A program made the translations under genes and the position numbers. From the NCBI GenBank assembly GCA_965221545.1, contig OZ244901.1, positions 3,782,001-3,846,000 on the forward strand: a DNA stretch of 64,000 bases, written 5' to 3'. The DNA is from JAJEFO01 sp022819605 (GTDB taxonomy: Bacteria; Pseudomonadota; Alphaproteobacteria; Rhodobacterales; Rhodobacteraceae). Of the stretch, positions 45,496 through 54,765 are shown in pieces (positions within the stretch are counted from its first letter, which is position 1; every line of letters starts with the position of its first letter). A model generated the notes under the pieces. That model was not told the DNA's origin. It saw only the letters and a list, made by a program, of their open reading frames with translations, and searched no databases.

Positions 45496-45613
45496 GGCAA
45501 CACCGTCACGCCGGGGACGCCCGTTCGCGCCGGAATCGAAAGCCCGGCGCTGAACCCAGGCATCCGGTCCTGCGGTCCCGCGTCCAGGACCGGCGCAAGC
45601 CATGCCGATCCGC

Positions 45614-47002
45614 TCACGAGAGCCGCTCCCGCCACAGCACGACCTGTTCGCGCACTCTTTCCGGTGCCGTTCCGCCAAAGGACGTGCGGCTTCGGACCGA
45701 ACTTTCCGCTCCCAGCACGTCCCGAACTTGGTCCGTGATTGCCTTGTGAACCGACTTCATCTGTTCAAGCGTCAGTTCCTGAAGTTCCTTGTTCTCGGCC
45801 TCCGCCATCGCCACCAGCCTGCCGGTCGCCTCGTGCGCCTCCCGAAAAGGAAGGCCCGCCTCCCGCACCAGCCAGTCGGCGAGATCGGTGGACGTGGAAT
45901 AGCCTGACGCCGCCGCGGCGGTCAGGACATCCGGGTCGGCAGACATGTCCCGAACCATGCCTTCCATCGCCGCCAGCACCAGCATCAGCGAATCCGCAGC
46001 GTCGAAGACCTGCTCCTTGTCTTCCTGAAGGTCCTTGGAATAGGCCAGCGCGAGGCCCTTCATGACGGTGAACAGACCCACGGCGCTCCCGAGGATGCGC
46101 CCGGTCTTTGCCCGCACGAGTTCGGCTGCATCCGGGTTCCTCTTCTGCGGCATGATCGACGAGCCGGTCGAAAAGCGGTCCGTAAGCGAGACGAACCGGA
46201 ACTGCGCACTCGACCAGAACACGACTTCCTCGGCCAGCCGGCTGAGATGCATTGCCACGATGGCGCTCGCCGCCAGGAACTCCAGCGCGAAATCCCGATC
46301 TGCCACGGCATCGAGCGAATTCGCCATCGGCCGGTCAAATCCAAGCGCATTCGCCGTTGCATCCCGGTCGATGGGAAAGGACGTTCCTGCCAAGGCGCAG
46401 GCGCCTAGCGGACATTCGTTCATCCGCGTCCGCGCGTCAGCCAGCCTCGAGGCGTCACGCTCCAGCATTTCGACATACGCCATCATGTGATGGCCCCACG
46501 TCACGGGCTGCGCCGTCTGAAGATGCGTGAACCCAGGCATCACCCAATCCGCGCCGGCCTCGGCCTGGTCAACCAGCGCCCGCTGCAGGGCCCTGATGCC
46601 TGCAATCGCCGCATCGCATTGATCCCGCACCCAGAGCCGCAGGTCGGTCGCGACCTGGTCGTTCCGGCTTCGAGCGGTGTGAAGCCGTCCCGCAGGCGCG
46701 CCGATCAATTCCTGCAGGCGCGACTCGATGTTCATGTGGATGTCCTCAAGCGCGACCTGAAACCGGAACGTGCCGGTTTCAATCTCTGACAACACCGTGA
46801 GCAGGCCTTCCCGGATCGCCTTGGCGTCGCTATCCGTGATGATGCCCGTTGCGGCAAGCATCGCTGCGTGGGCAAGCGAACCTTCGATGTCGTGTCGCGC
46901 CAGCCGCTGGTCGAATCCGATGGAAGCGTTGATCGCTTCCATGATCGCATCCGGACCGGCTTCAAAGCGTCCGCCCCACATCTTGTTCGCGTCGTCTGTC
47001 AT
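45614..47002 (-). CDS. argH: Argininosuccinate lyase
   Basis: 462 residues. It splits argininosuccinate into arginine and fumarate, the last step of arginine synthesis. The fumarase/aspartase signature SSIMPQKRNPD is present near residue 280, with MWGGRFEAGPD at the N-terminus, HTARSRNDQV near residue 107 and GFTHLQTAQPV near residue 155 (the catalytic His). The ATG at 47002 is only 21 bases from the divergent tlpA start, so its promoter must lie within tlpA. On its own strand it leads into the lipoprotein and lysA. Confidence 0.97.
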   Translation of the reverse strand: MTDDANKMWGGRFEAGPDAIMEAINASIGFDQRLARHDIEGSLAHAAMLAATGIITDSDAKAIREGLLTVLSEIETGTFRFQVALEDIHMNIESRLQELIGAPAGRLHTARSRNDQVATDLRLWVRDQCDAAIAGIRALQRALVDQAEAGADWVMPGFTHLQTAQPVTWGHHMMAYVEMLERDASRLADARTRMNECPLGACALAGTSFPIDRDATANALGFDRPMANSLDAVADRDFALEFLAASAIVAMHLSRLAEEVVFWSSAQFRFVSLTDRFSTGSSIMPQKRNPDAAELVRAKTGRILGSAVGLFTVMKGLALAYSKDLQEDKEQVFDAADSLMLVLAAMEGMVRDMSADPDVLTAAAASGYSTSTDLADWLVREAGLPFREAHEATGRLVAMAEAENKELQELTLEQMKSVHKAITDQVRDVLGAESSVRSRTSFGGTAPERVREQVVLWRERLS

Positions 47003-47023
47003 CTGGTCTCCGGAGGGAGTTCA

Positions 47024-47581
47024 ATGTCCCGTTTCTTCGCCGTTCTCTACACTTGCCTTGCGCTCACTGCAAACCACGCCAGCGCGGACACCGGCAGGCT
47101 CGAGGATCTGCGCGAAGGGACGATGAAGAAGCTTGTCTTTGCAGAACCGAAGGCCGTGCCCGACACCGGCTTCACCGACCCCGAAGGGGGTGCGCATCAG
47201 CTGTCCGACTTCAACGGCAAGTTCGTGCTCTTGAACTTCTGGGCCACCTGGTGCGCGCCCTGCCGCAAGGAAATGCCCATGCTTTCGGAACTGCAACGCG
47301 AATTCGGCGGCGAACGGTTCGAAGTCGTGACCATTGCCACGGGGCGCAATTCCCTTCCGGGCATCCGCAGGTTCTTCCAGGAGACAGGTGTCGACAACCT
47401 CCCGCTCTTTCTCGATCCAAGACAGAACCTCGCCCGCAGCATGGGGGTTTTCGGCCTTCCAGCTACCGTGATCCTTGACATGGACGGCCGGGAAATCGCC
47501 CGGATGCGCGGAGACGCCGAATGGTACGGCGAAAGCGCGAGGGCGATCATCCGGGCCCTGACCGAAACCCGTGAAGATTAG
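47024..47581 (+). CDS. tlpA: TlpA family thiol:disulfide oxidoreductase
   Basis: 185 residues. An N-terminal signal peptide or anchor (MSRFFAVLYTCLALTANHASA), then a thioredoxin fold with NFWATWCAPCRKEMP (WCAPC active site near residue 76) and the cis-proline loop GLPATVILD. TlpA proteins act in the periplasm as reductants, for example in cytochrome oxidase or cytochrome c maturation. GGAGGGAG precedes ATG 47024. Divergence from argH is conserved in alphaproteobacteria. The frame could run back to 46868 but that part lies antisense to argH. Confidence 0.9.
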   Translation: MSRFFAVLYTCLALTANHASADTGRLEDLREGTMKKLVFAEPKAVPDTGFTDPEGGAHQLSDFNGKFVLLNFWATWCAPCRKEMPMLSELQREFGGERFEVVTIATGRNSLPGIRRFFQETGVDNLPLFLDPRQNLARSMGVFGLPATVILDMDGREIARMRGDAEWYGESARAIIRALTETRED

Positions 47582-47695
47582 AGGCCCGGCCTTCATGGCG
47601 ATGATTCTGTCGCCGAAATCGCAAAGCCCTCTGGTCCCGTTCCGTTGCATCGGATAATCTGGCGTGAACCGCATCCTTCCCAGGAGGACATTTGA

Positions 47696-49069
47696 ATGAA
47701 CATTGTTCCGAACGACCTCGCCGACGTGATCGAAGCCGACCGCGCGCACATCTGGCATCACCTGATGCAGCACAAGCCCCTGGAGACAGCCGATCCCCGC
47801 GTCATGGTCGAAGGCAAGGGCGTGCGCGTCTGGGACGCGGCTGGCAGCGAGTACATCGACGCCGTCTCGGGCGGAGTGTGGACCGTCAACGTCGGCTATG
47901 GTCGCGAGCGCATTGCCAACGCCATCCGAGACCAGCTCGTCCAGATTCCGTATTTTTCGGGCAGTGCGGGCTCGATCCCCGGCGCGAATTTCGCCAGGAA
48001 GCTGACCGGGCTGCTACCCGGCCTGACGCGTGTCTACTATGCGAATTCCGGTTCCGAGGCGAACGAGAAGGCCTTCAAGATGGTCCGCCAGATCGCGCAC
48101 AAGAAATACGGCGGCAAGAAGCACAAGATCCTCTTTCGCGAACGCGACTATCACGGCACGACGATCGCCTGCCTTTCCGCAGGCGGACAGCCCGAGCGGA
48201 ATGCCCAGTACGGCCCTTTCACGCCCGGCTTCGTGGAAGTGCCGCACTGTCTCGAATACCGCGCCCAGGTCGAAACCGACAACTACGGCGAGTGGGCGGC
48301 CGACCAGGTCGAAGAGGTCATACTTCGCGAAGGCCCCGATACCGTGGGCGCGCTGTGCCTGGAGCCCGTGACGGCCGGCGGAGGCGTCGTGCCGCCGCCG
48401 GAAGGATACTGGGAACGGATTCAGGAAATCTGCAGGAAGCATGACGTCCTGCTCCATATCGACGAGGTCGTCTGCGGTGTCGGACGCACCGGAACATGGT
48501 TCGGCTACCAGCACTTCGGCGTCAAGCCCGACTTCGTGACCATGGCAAAGGGCGTGGCTTCGGGATATGCCGCGATCGCCTGCATGGTCACGACCGACGA
48601 GGTCTTCGCCATGTTCAAGGACGATTCCGACGACCCCATGAACTATTTCCGCGACATCTCGACCTTTGGCGGCTGCACGGCCGGACCGGCTGCAGCGCTC
48701 GAGAACGTCGCGATCATCGAGGAAGAGGACCTCCTCGACAACACCACGCGGATGGGTGCGCGCCTTATCGACAACCTGCATTCGCTTCAGGAAAGGCACC
48801 GCGTCATAGGCGACGTGCGCGGCAAGGGGCTGTTCTGCGGGGCCGAACTCGTTGTCGACCGCGTGACCAAGGACCCGGTCGACGAGAAGACGGTCCTGGC
48901 AGTCGTCGCGGACTGCGCGAAGCAAGGCGTCATCATCGGCGCTACCAACCGCTCGCTGCCCGGGCTCAACAACACGCTTTGCTTCTCGCCCCCCCTGATC
49001 TCGACCGCCGACGACATCGACCGGATCACTGCCGCGGTGGACAAGGCGCTGACCAGGATATTCTCCTGA
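47696..49069 (+). CDS. tpa: Taurine:pyruvate aminotransferase
   Basis: 457 residues, class III PLP aminotransferase. It would convert taurine and pyruvate to sulfoacetaldehyde and L-alanine. The protein follows the Roseobacter Tpa pattern closely: DRAHIWHHLMQHKP at the start, DAVSGGVWTVNVGYGRERIANA, YYANSGSEANEKAFKMVRQIAHKKYGGKKH, LLHIDEVVCGVGRTGTWFGYQ, and the PLP lysine in TMAKGVASGYAAI. AGGAGG precedes the ATG. The usual partners, xsc (sulfoacetaldehyde acetyltransferase), ald and tauABC or tauR, are absent here, so a role with another omega-amino donor cannot be excluded. Confidence 0.83.
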   Translation: MNIVPNDLADVIEADRAHIWHHLMQHKPLETADPRVMVEGKGVRVWDAAGSEYIDAVSGGVWTVNVGYGRERIANAIRDQLVQIPYFSGSAGSIPGANFARKLTGLLPGLTRVYYANSGSEANEKAFKMVRQIAHKKYGGKKHKILFRERDYHGTTIACLSAGGQPERNAQYGPFTPGFVEVPHCLEYRAQVETDNYGEWAADQVEEVILREGPDTVGALCLEPVTAGGGVVPPPEGYWERIQEICRKHDVLLHIDEVVCGVGRTGTWFGYQHFGVKPDFVTMAKGVASGYAAIACMVTTDEVFAMFKDDSDDPMNYFRDISTFGGCTAGPAAALENVAIIEEEDLLDNTTRMGARLIDNLHSLQERHRVIGDVRGKGLFCGAELVVDRVTKDPVDEKTVLAVVADCAKQGVIIGATNRSLPGLNNTLCFSPPLISTADDIDRITAAVDKALTRIFS

Positions 49070-49105
49070 GATCCGACCGGGACGGAGCGGCAGACGAGAC
49101 ACATG

Positions 49106-49136
49106 CTCAAGGCCGGCCCAGGCGTGGCCGGCCGAG
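49106..49136. terminator. Hairpin between convergent tpa and transglycosylase genes
   Basis: GGCCGGCC at 49111-49118 and 49126-49133 form an 8-bp stem around a 7-nt loop, extended by CTC/GAG after a two-base bulge. Its position, between two genes that end toward each other (49069 and 49155), suits a bidirectional terminator, although U-tracts are lacking. Confidence 0.5.
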
Positions 49137-49154
49137 ATCAGCGCTTGCAAGCAA

Positions 49155-50327
49155 TCAGAGCAGGTCGAGAAGCTCCAGCGTCGGCCAGGCATCAGCCGGC
49201 AAGCCGAGGCGCACCTGTTCCTTCTGCACCGCGCTGCGGGTCTTGGCACCGATGATGCCGTCTATTCCGCCGACGTCATGGCCGCGAGCTTCGAGTCGTT
49301 CCTGCAATGCCTTGACCTGATCCTCGTCAAGCGCCGTGCCAGGCTCACCCGCATCGTAGATCGGCGCCCCCTCGAGGCGCATCGCGAAGTGGGCGGCAGT
49401 GATCACGTACACGAAGCTCTTGTTCCATTCGAGGAACACGTTGAAGTTCGGATAGATCATGAAGGCGGGTCCGTTCCGGCCCTCGGGCAGCAATATCGCC
49501 GCTTCGAGATCTGGCGCAGCCAGCCTGCCCGATCTCGGCGTGACCCCGGCCGCCGCCCAGTCGGACGCGCGCTTCCAGTTCTCGAAACCGGTCTCGGACC
49601 AGTCGAAGCGCTTCGGCATCCGGACTTCCTGCATCCAGGGCTGGTTCCTTTGCCAGCCGAGATTGATGAGCATTCTGGCGCCCGAAACCAAGGCGTCCGT
49701 CGGGGAGCCCTTCAAGTCGATCTTTCCGTCGCCGTCGGCGTCGACGCCGTTGAGAAGAATGTCTTCGGGCAGCATCTGGACCATTCCGATTTCACCTGCC
49801 CATGCGCCCTTCGTGTTGACGGGGTCCAATCCGCCGCGCTCGAACAGCTCGATCGCGGCCAGGACCTGAGGACGAAACAGCTCAGGCCTCCTGCAGTCAT
49901 GGGCAAGCGTGACCAGCGAATTGACGGTGTTGAAATCGCCCTGAACAACGCCGAAGTCGGTCTCGAAGCCCCAGAATGCCAGCAGAACGCCTCGGGAAAC
50001 GCCGTACTCGCGTTCGATTCGGTCGAAGACATGCGCCCATTTCCTGGCGTTCTCCGATCCATGATGAAGCCTGTGCTGGCTGATCAGGCGCCCGGAAAAC
50101 TCGATGAATGGGATCTGGAATATCCCCTGCGCCCGGTCCGCCCGGATGACCTTCGGGTCGTGGGCTGCGTGTTCAAGGAAGCGGTCGACCACCTGCTCGG
50201 AATGGCCGTTTCCTATTGCCTCGTCCCTGATGCCGTCAAGGAATGCATCGAAGGGCCCGCCGCAGGGCTGGGCACCGACGGATGGGGCGCCAAGGAAAAA
50301 GGTGGCCAAGGCAATGACTGTTTTCAC
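49155..50327 (-). CDS. Lytic murein transglycosylase (MltB-like) with peptidoglycan-binding tail
   Basis: About 390 residues. A signal peptide (KTVIALATFFLGAPSVGA) is followed by a family 103 lytic transglycosylase domain: GVLLAFWGFETDFG carries the catalytic glutamate near residue 130, and the family-typical GAWAGEIGMVQMLPEDILLNGVDADGDGKIDL segment follows. The C-terminal 60 residues (KALQERLEARGHDVGGIDGIIGAKTRSAVQ) are a peptidoglycan-binding PGRP-like repeat. It cleaves glycan strands in the periplasm. The open frame begins at 50405, but GTG 50327 is preceded by AAGGA and puts the signal peptide at the very N-terminus, so it is preferred. Confidence 0.88.
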   Translation of the reverse strand: MKTVIALATFFLGAPSVGAQPCGGPFDAFLDGIRDEAIGNGHSEQVVDRFLEHAAHDPKVIRADRAQGIFQIPFIEFSGRLISQHRLHHGSENARKWAHVFDRIEREYGVSRGVLLAFWGFETDFGVVQGDFNTVNSLVTLAHDCRRPELFRPQVLAAIELFERGGLDPVNTKGAWAGEIGMVQMLPEDILLNGVDADGDGKIDLKGSPTDALVSGARMLINLGWQRNQPWMQEVRMPKRFDWSETGFENWKRASDWAAAGVTPRSGRLAAPDLEAAILLPEGRNGPAFMIYPNFNVFLEWNKSFVYVITAAHFAMRLEGAPIYDAGEPGTALDEDQVKALQERLEARGHDVGGIDGIIGAKTRSAVQKEQVRLGLPADAWPTLELLDLL

Positions 50328-50544
50328 GTTCGGAATCCTTCGACACTGCTCCCGCCGGAGATTTCCGGTCTCCGACAGACAAGCATCAGGCTTCGGTTGC
50401 GTCAAGGTTGCTTCACGATCCAGAACCCGCCTCGGTCCGATCGATCCCGGAATGGCGGCGGCGTGCGGCTCTCGTTGGGACAGGGCTTGCCATGCAGCGC
50501 GATCTGATTGAACGGGCGATCAATTCGTGCTGGAATCCCTGTTC

Positions 50545-51339
50545 ATGACCTTCGAAGAAAAGTCTGCGTTTTCGATAGATCTCTGCCAGTCCGCCGGATT
50601 GCTTGCACGAGACTACTTCGCGCAACGCGATCAACTGCGCGTTGACGAGAAAGGTCCGCATGACTGGGTGAGCGAAGCCGACCGCAAGGTCGAATCGTTC
50701 ATCCGCGAGAAAATTGCGGAAGCGTGGCCGGATGACCGAATCGTTGGCGAAGAACATGCCACCGCCGCCGGCGCAAACGGCTTCACTTGGGTCATTGACC
50801 CGATTGACGGCACCACGAACTTTCTCAACGGCATTCCTACCTGGACAATTGTTCTCGCTGGGGTGTCCGAAGGCAAAACGCAATTCGGGGTAGTCCACGA
50901 CCCGATCTACGGCGAGACCTTTTCGGCGCTTCGCGGGTCTGGAGCTAGACTCAACGGACAAGCGGTTCACGTGGCGGAAGGCAAGTCCCTGAACGAAGGG
51001 ACCGTGGGTATGGGTTACTCAAACCGCATTAGTCCCGAGAATGTCACGTCAATCGTGAACGCTCTTGTTGTCCGCGGAACGATGTTCAATCGCAATGCCA
51101 GCGGAGCCCTGTCATTGGCGTACGTGGCCGCAGGGCGAATGCTTGGGTATGTGGAGGAGCACATGAACGCGTGGGACTGCCTCGCTGGTCAGCTTCTCGT
51201 GGCCGAAGCGGGCGGAGCGGTCGAGGATCAGGACGCCGACGAGATGATCCGCGCAGGAGGACGCGTGATCGCCGGTGCACCGCAGGTCTTCGAGGAACTG
51301 AAATCCATCGCGACACTTGCGTGGGGCGCACAAGATTGA
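50545..51339 (+). CDS. Inositol-monophosphatase family phosphatase
   Basis: About 264 residues. The Mg/Li-sensitive phosphatase motifs are complete: GEEHA near residue 69, DPIDGTTNF near residue 86, and WDCLAGQLLVAEAGG near residue 210. The start is ATG 50545 or the in-frame GTG 50527. Members dephosphorylate inositol phosphates, histidinol phosphate, fructose bisphosphate or other sugar phosphates, so the family alone does not fix the substrate. It stands convergent with the AfuABC-type operon, 132 bp away, and is a plausible cytoplasmic phosphatase for imported phospho-sugars. That link is inference from position. Confidence 0.85.
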   Translation: MTFEEKSAFSIDLCQSAGLLARDYFAQRDQLRVDEKGPHDWVSEADRKVESFIREKIAEAWPDDRIVGEEHATAAGANGFTWVIDPIDGTTNFLNGIPTWTIVLAGVSEGKTQFGVVHDPIYGETFSALRGSGARLNGQAVHVAEGKSLNEGTVGMGYSNRISPENVTSIVNALVVRGTMFNRNASGALSLAYVAAGRMLGYVEEHMNAWDCLAGQLLVAEAGGAVEDQDADEMIRAGGRVIAGAPQVFEELKSIATLAWGAQD

Positions 51340-51471
51340 GTCAATGGCTTCCAGCAGCGCTTCGTCGCCAGGCCGGAGAGATCGCCGATTCAGCAAGACA
51401 CCTGCGCGGACCGGTCAAGCCGCCGAGCGATGCCTGGAAATCTCGGGTTGCAATGTAGCCAGACGGGTCCG

Positions 51472-52539
51472 CTACGCCTCTCCGGGCAGCAGCACAGGTC
51501 CCTTTGAAGCAAAGGACATGTACAAGTTCGTGCCGACCTCCAGCGGCTTGTCCACCTCGTCCTGCACGGCAAAGACCTGTCCGAACCCGCCCTCCAGCGT
51601 GTATTCCATCCGCACGCCCACATAAGTTGCCTTTGCGACCGTCGCATGCACGCCCGTGTCGCCATCAAGAACAATGCGGGACGGACGCACGGCAAGCGTG
51701 GCCGGCCCGGGAGACAATCCTCGCGCCGGAAGCTTGTGCCGGTAGCCTTCGATTTCAATCATCGCGGTTCCGCCATCCAGTTCGACAATTTGGCACTCGA
51801 TGAGGTTCGCCTCTCCAATGAAGTCGGCCACAAAGCGGTCATTGGGGGCATCAAAGAGTTCGCGAGGCGTGCCGGTCTGGGCGATGGCTGCGTTGCGCAT
51901 CACCACGATCTCGTCGGAAACCGCGAGCGCCTCTTCCTGGTCGTGGGTGACGTAGACCACGGTCAGGCCGAGTTCCTGCTGTATCGCGCGAATGTCCTCA
52001 CGCACCTGCCGGCGCAACTTGGCATCGAGATTCGAAAGCGGCTCGTCAAAGAGCAGAACCTGCGGCTCGAGCACCAGGGCACGCGCCACCGCCACCCGTT
52101 GCTGCTGGCCACCCGACAGCTCGGCCGGCAGGCGCCCGTCGAAACCCTTCAGGCCCACCAGATCCAGCCCCTGCAGCGCGCGAGAACGGGCTTCCCCCTT
52201 TCCGAAACCCGAGAAGGTCAGGCCATACATGACGTTTTCCAGCACGCTCATGTGCGGGAAGAGCGCGTAGGACTGGAAAACCATCGACACGTCGCGGTCG
52301 GTGGCCGGCAACTTCGTGACATCAACGTCGCCAATGGTTATTCGGCCCGAGGTGGCCATCTCCAGCCCCGCAATCATCCTGAGCGTCGTGGTCTTTCCGC
52401 ACCCCGAGGGACCAAGGAGGGTCACGAGCTTTCCGGCGTCCACTGCGAGGTCGATGTTGTCGACCGCAACGACATCCTTGCCGAATTTCTTTGAGACGCC
52501 TTCGAACCGGATGGGTGCGGCCTTGGATGCGATGCTCAT
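51472..52539 (-). CDS. afuC: AfuC-type ABC importer ATP-binding subunit
   Basis: 355 residues: an ATPase domain followed by a TOBE domain (residues 245-350, VRPSRIVLDGDTG). Walker A GPSGCGKTT near residue 44, Q-loop FQSYALFPH, signature LSGGQQQRVAVARAL, Walker B LLFDEPLSNLDA, and H-loop VTHDQEEAL are all intact. It belongs to the MalK-like FbpC/PotA/AfuC group. It is the last gene of the minus-strand unit Na/Pi protein - Cys-rich protein - afuA - afuB - afuC, 12 bases after afuB. The sequence of an ATPase does not show the substrate; that comes from the binding protein. Confidence 0.87.
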   Translation of the reverse strand: MSIASKAAPIRFEGVSKKFGKDVVAVDNIDLAVDAGKLVTLLGPSGCGKTTTLRMIAGLEMATSGRITIGDVDVTKLPATDRDVSMVFQSYALFPHMSVLENVMYGLTFSGFGKGEARSRALQGLDLVGLKGFDGRLPAELSGGQQQRVAVARALVLEPQVLLFDEPLSNLDAKLRRQVREDIRAIQQELGLTVVYVTHDQEEALAVSDEIVVMRNAAIAQTGTPRELFDAPNDRFVADFIGEANLIECQIVELDGGTAMIEIEGYRHKLPARGLSPGPATLAVRPSRIVLDGDTGVHATVAKATYVGVRMEYTLEGGFGQVFAVQDEVDKPLEVGTNLYMSFASKGPVLLPGEA

Positions 52540-52551
52540 CTTTCGCTCTCC

Positions 52552-54765
52552 TCAAACATTCGTTCGCGACTGCGTCATGCGGCGCCCTATCTGGGTGCGC
52601 CCTACGATTACCTGCATCAGCGCAACGGCGGATAGCATAACGAAGATCAGCGTCGTGGAGTAGGCAATCGCGAGGCCGTAGTCGTTGTTCTCGACCCGCC
52701 CGATGATGTAGCTGGTGGCCATGTCGTACTCCGCCGATACAAGGAAAATCACGGCCGAGATCGCGGTCATGGCGCGCACGAAGGAATACACGAGCGCGGC
52801 AAGAATTGCAGGCCGCAGGAGCGGCAGGATCACCCGGCGGAAAGTTTGCCACGAGTTGGCGCCGAGAGTCAGGGAGCTTTCGTCCAGCGACTTGTCGAGC
52901 TGAGACATGGACGCGATGCCGGCGCGCACGCCCACAGGCATGTTGCGGAAGATGAAGCTGACCACGAGGATGATGCCCGTCCCGGTGATCTCGATCGGCG
53001 GCACGTTGAAGGCGAGGATGTAGCTTACGCCGATGACCGTGCCGGGGATCGCGAAGGACAGCATCGTGCCGAACTCGAACGCGCTCTTTCCCGCGAAGCT
53101 CTGGCGGGTCAGCAGATAGGCCGTGACCAGCCCTACTGCGCCCGTCAAGGGCGCCGCAATCGCGGCGATGGTGATCGTCGTCCAGAAGCTGTCCCAGGCA
53201 GCGCCCGTCCAGCGGATGCCCTCCTCCTCGATCCGTATCGAAAAGGCCGTCACGTAGTGCTTGAAGGTAAGCGAGTTGTTGACCCCCCAAAGCTCCACGA
53301 CGCTTCCATAGACGATCATGCCGTAGACCGTTGCAGTGAAGATCGCCCAGCTAAGCGCCACGATCATTGCTGGAATCGCGAGGCCTTTCGGTATCAACGG
53401 GTGGACGCCCGCGTCGCCCTTGCCGGAGACGGTCGTATAGCTCTTTTTCCCAAGCCAGGCCCGCTGGGCAAAGAAGGCGGACAGGGTGAAGAACAGCAAG
53501 ACCATGGCGAGCACCGCCGCACGACCCTGGTCATACTGCGCACCGACGATGGCGAAGAAGATCTCCGTCGAGAGCACATCGAAGTTGCCGCCCAGAACGA
53601 GAGGGTTGCCGAAGTCGGCCATGCTCTCGATGAAGCCAAGCAGGAACGCGTTGGCCAGTCCTGGGCGCATCAGCGGCAACGAAACGGTACGGAACGTCTG
53701 CCAGCGGTTGGCGCGCAGCGTCTGCGCGGCCTCTTCCATCGACGGCGAGACGCCCTCGACCACGCCGATCAGGACGAGGAAGGCAATGGGCGTGAACGCC
53801 AGCGTCTGCGCGATCAGCACGCCGGGCATGCCGTAGAGCCATCGGGTGGGCTGCGTGCCAAAGAGGTCGGCGAAGAAAACGGTCACGGAACCGGAGAGGC
53901 CGAAGAGCAGGATCAGTGCGAGGCCAATCACGAAGGGCGGCGTGATGATCGGCAGCACGGTCAGTGCACGGAGAATGCGCTTCCAGCGAAACCCTGAGCG
54001 GGTCACGACCAGGGCAAAGGCAAGGCCCAGGACGGTGGTGATGAAGCCGACTGCGATGGCAAGGACAAGTGAATTCAGCGCCGCGCCGCATCTCGTGCCA
54101 AAGAAGCAACCTATCCCCCACAGGCGATCATCGAAGAACTTGCCGACAAATGCCGAAATCGAATACGCGCCTTCATCGGTCACAAAGGCCGAGAACAGCA
54201 TGTTCGCGATGGGAAAGAACACGAAGGCGGTGACAATGGTGACCACGCCGCCAATCGCGCCGACCACGAAGACATCGCCATTGACTGCGCCCCGCGCGGC
54301 GATGCCTTGGGTGAGGAGAAACAGGAAGGCAGAAGCGCAAATCATCGCGCCGTATCCCATCCCGAACTGGCGATCTCCCAGTTCGCCAAACGCGGCCTTC
54401 ATCCACTCGAAATTGAATCCGCGGATGCCGATGGAAAATCCCTGGATGATCAGCCAGCCGAAGCCAAGCGCGCCTGCGACGGTCAGGATGCGGAAATACG
54501 CGGGGTCGGACTTCTCCCGCCCGAGAGCCAGGAGCGGCAGGAGGAGCGGGATCAGCAAGGGGGCCAGCCACAGCTTCTCGCCTTGTCCGATCAGGAACGC
54601 GGCAGGGGAATAATCTTCTTCAAACGGGTAGCCGTCGACCAGCCACTCGAACGAGAATAGACCGTCCTCCACCCCGTACCAGGGGAAGAGGACGAAGCCG
54701 ACCCACCCGGCGATGATCCAGAAAATCAAGACCGGGGGGGTCTGTGTTGCCTTCGCGGGCGTCAC
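52552..54765 (-). CDS. afuB: AfuB-type fused ABC importer permease
   Basis: 737 residues with two complete permease modules in one chain. Two EAA loops that meet the ATPase are visible: EAAQTLRANRWQTFRTVSLPL near residue 345 and ESSLTLGANSWQTFRRVILPLL near residue 645. About fourteen membrane helices are predicted, including an N-terminal extra block. This doubled design and size are typical of AfuB and of FbpB relatives. The GTG start at 54765 follows the afuA stop directly (TAG then GTG), so translation is coupled and the ribosome site lies inside afuA. Confidence 0.87.
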   Translation of the reverse strand: MTPAKATQTPPVLIFWIIAGWVGFVLFPWYGVEDGLFSFEWLVDGYPFEEDYSPAAFLIGQGEKLWLAPLLIPLLLPLLALGREKSDPAYFRILTVAGALGFGWLIIQGFSIGIRGFNFEWMKAAFGELGDRQFGMGYGAMICASAFLFLLTQGIAARGAVNGDVFVVGAIGGVVTIVTAFVFFPIANMLFSAFVTDEGAYSISAFVGKFFDDRLWGIGCFFGTRCGAALNSLVLAIAVGFITTVLGLAFALVVTRSGFRWKRILRALTVLPIITPPFVIGLALILLFGLSGSVTVFFADLFGTQPTRWLYGMPGVLIAQTLAFTPIAFLVLIGVVEGVSPSMEEAAQTLRANRWQTFRTVSLPLMRPGLANAFLLGFIESMADFGNPLVLGGNFDVLSTEIFFAIVGAQYDQGRAAVLAMVLLFFTLSAFFAQRAWLGKKSYTTVSGKGDAGVHPLIPKGLAIPAMIVALSWAIFTATVYGMIVYGSVVELWGVNNSLTFKHYVTAFSIRIEEEGIRWTGAAWDSFWTTITIAAIAAPLTGAVGLVTAYLLTRQSFAGKSAFEFGTMLSFAIPGTVIGVSYILAFNVPPIEITGTGIILVVSFIFRNMPVGVRAGIASMSQLDKSLDESSLTLGANSWQTFRRVILPLLRPAILAALVYSFVRAMTAISAVIFLVSAEYDMATSYIIGRVENNDYGLAIAYSTTLIFVMLSAVALMQVIVGRTQIGRRMTQSRTNV

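Noticed and set aside
52846..53997. 383-codon plus-strand open frame
   Set aside because: It is antisense to the two permease modules of the AfuB-type gene and has low-complexity charged sequence only.
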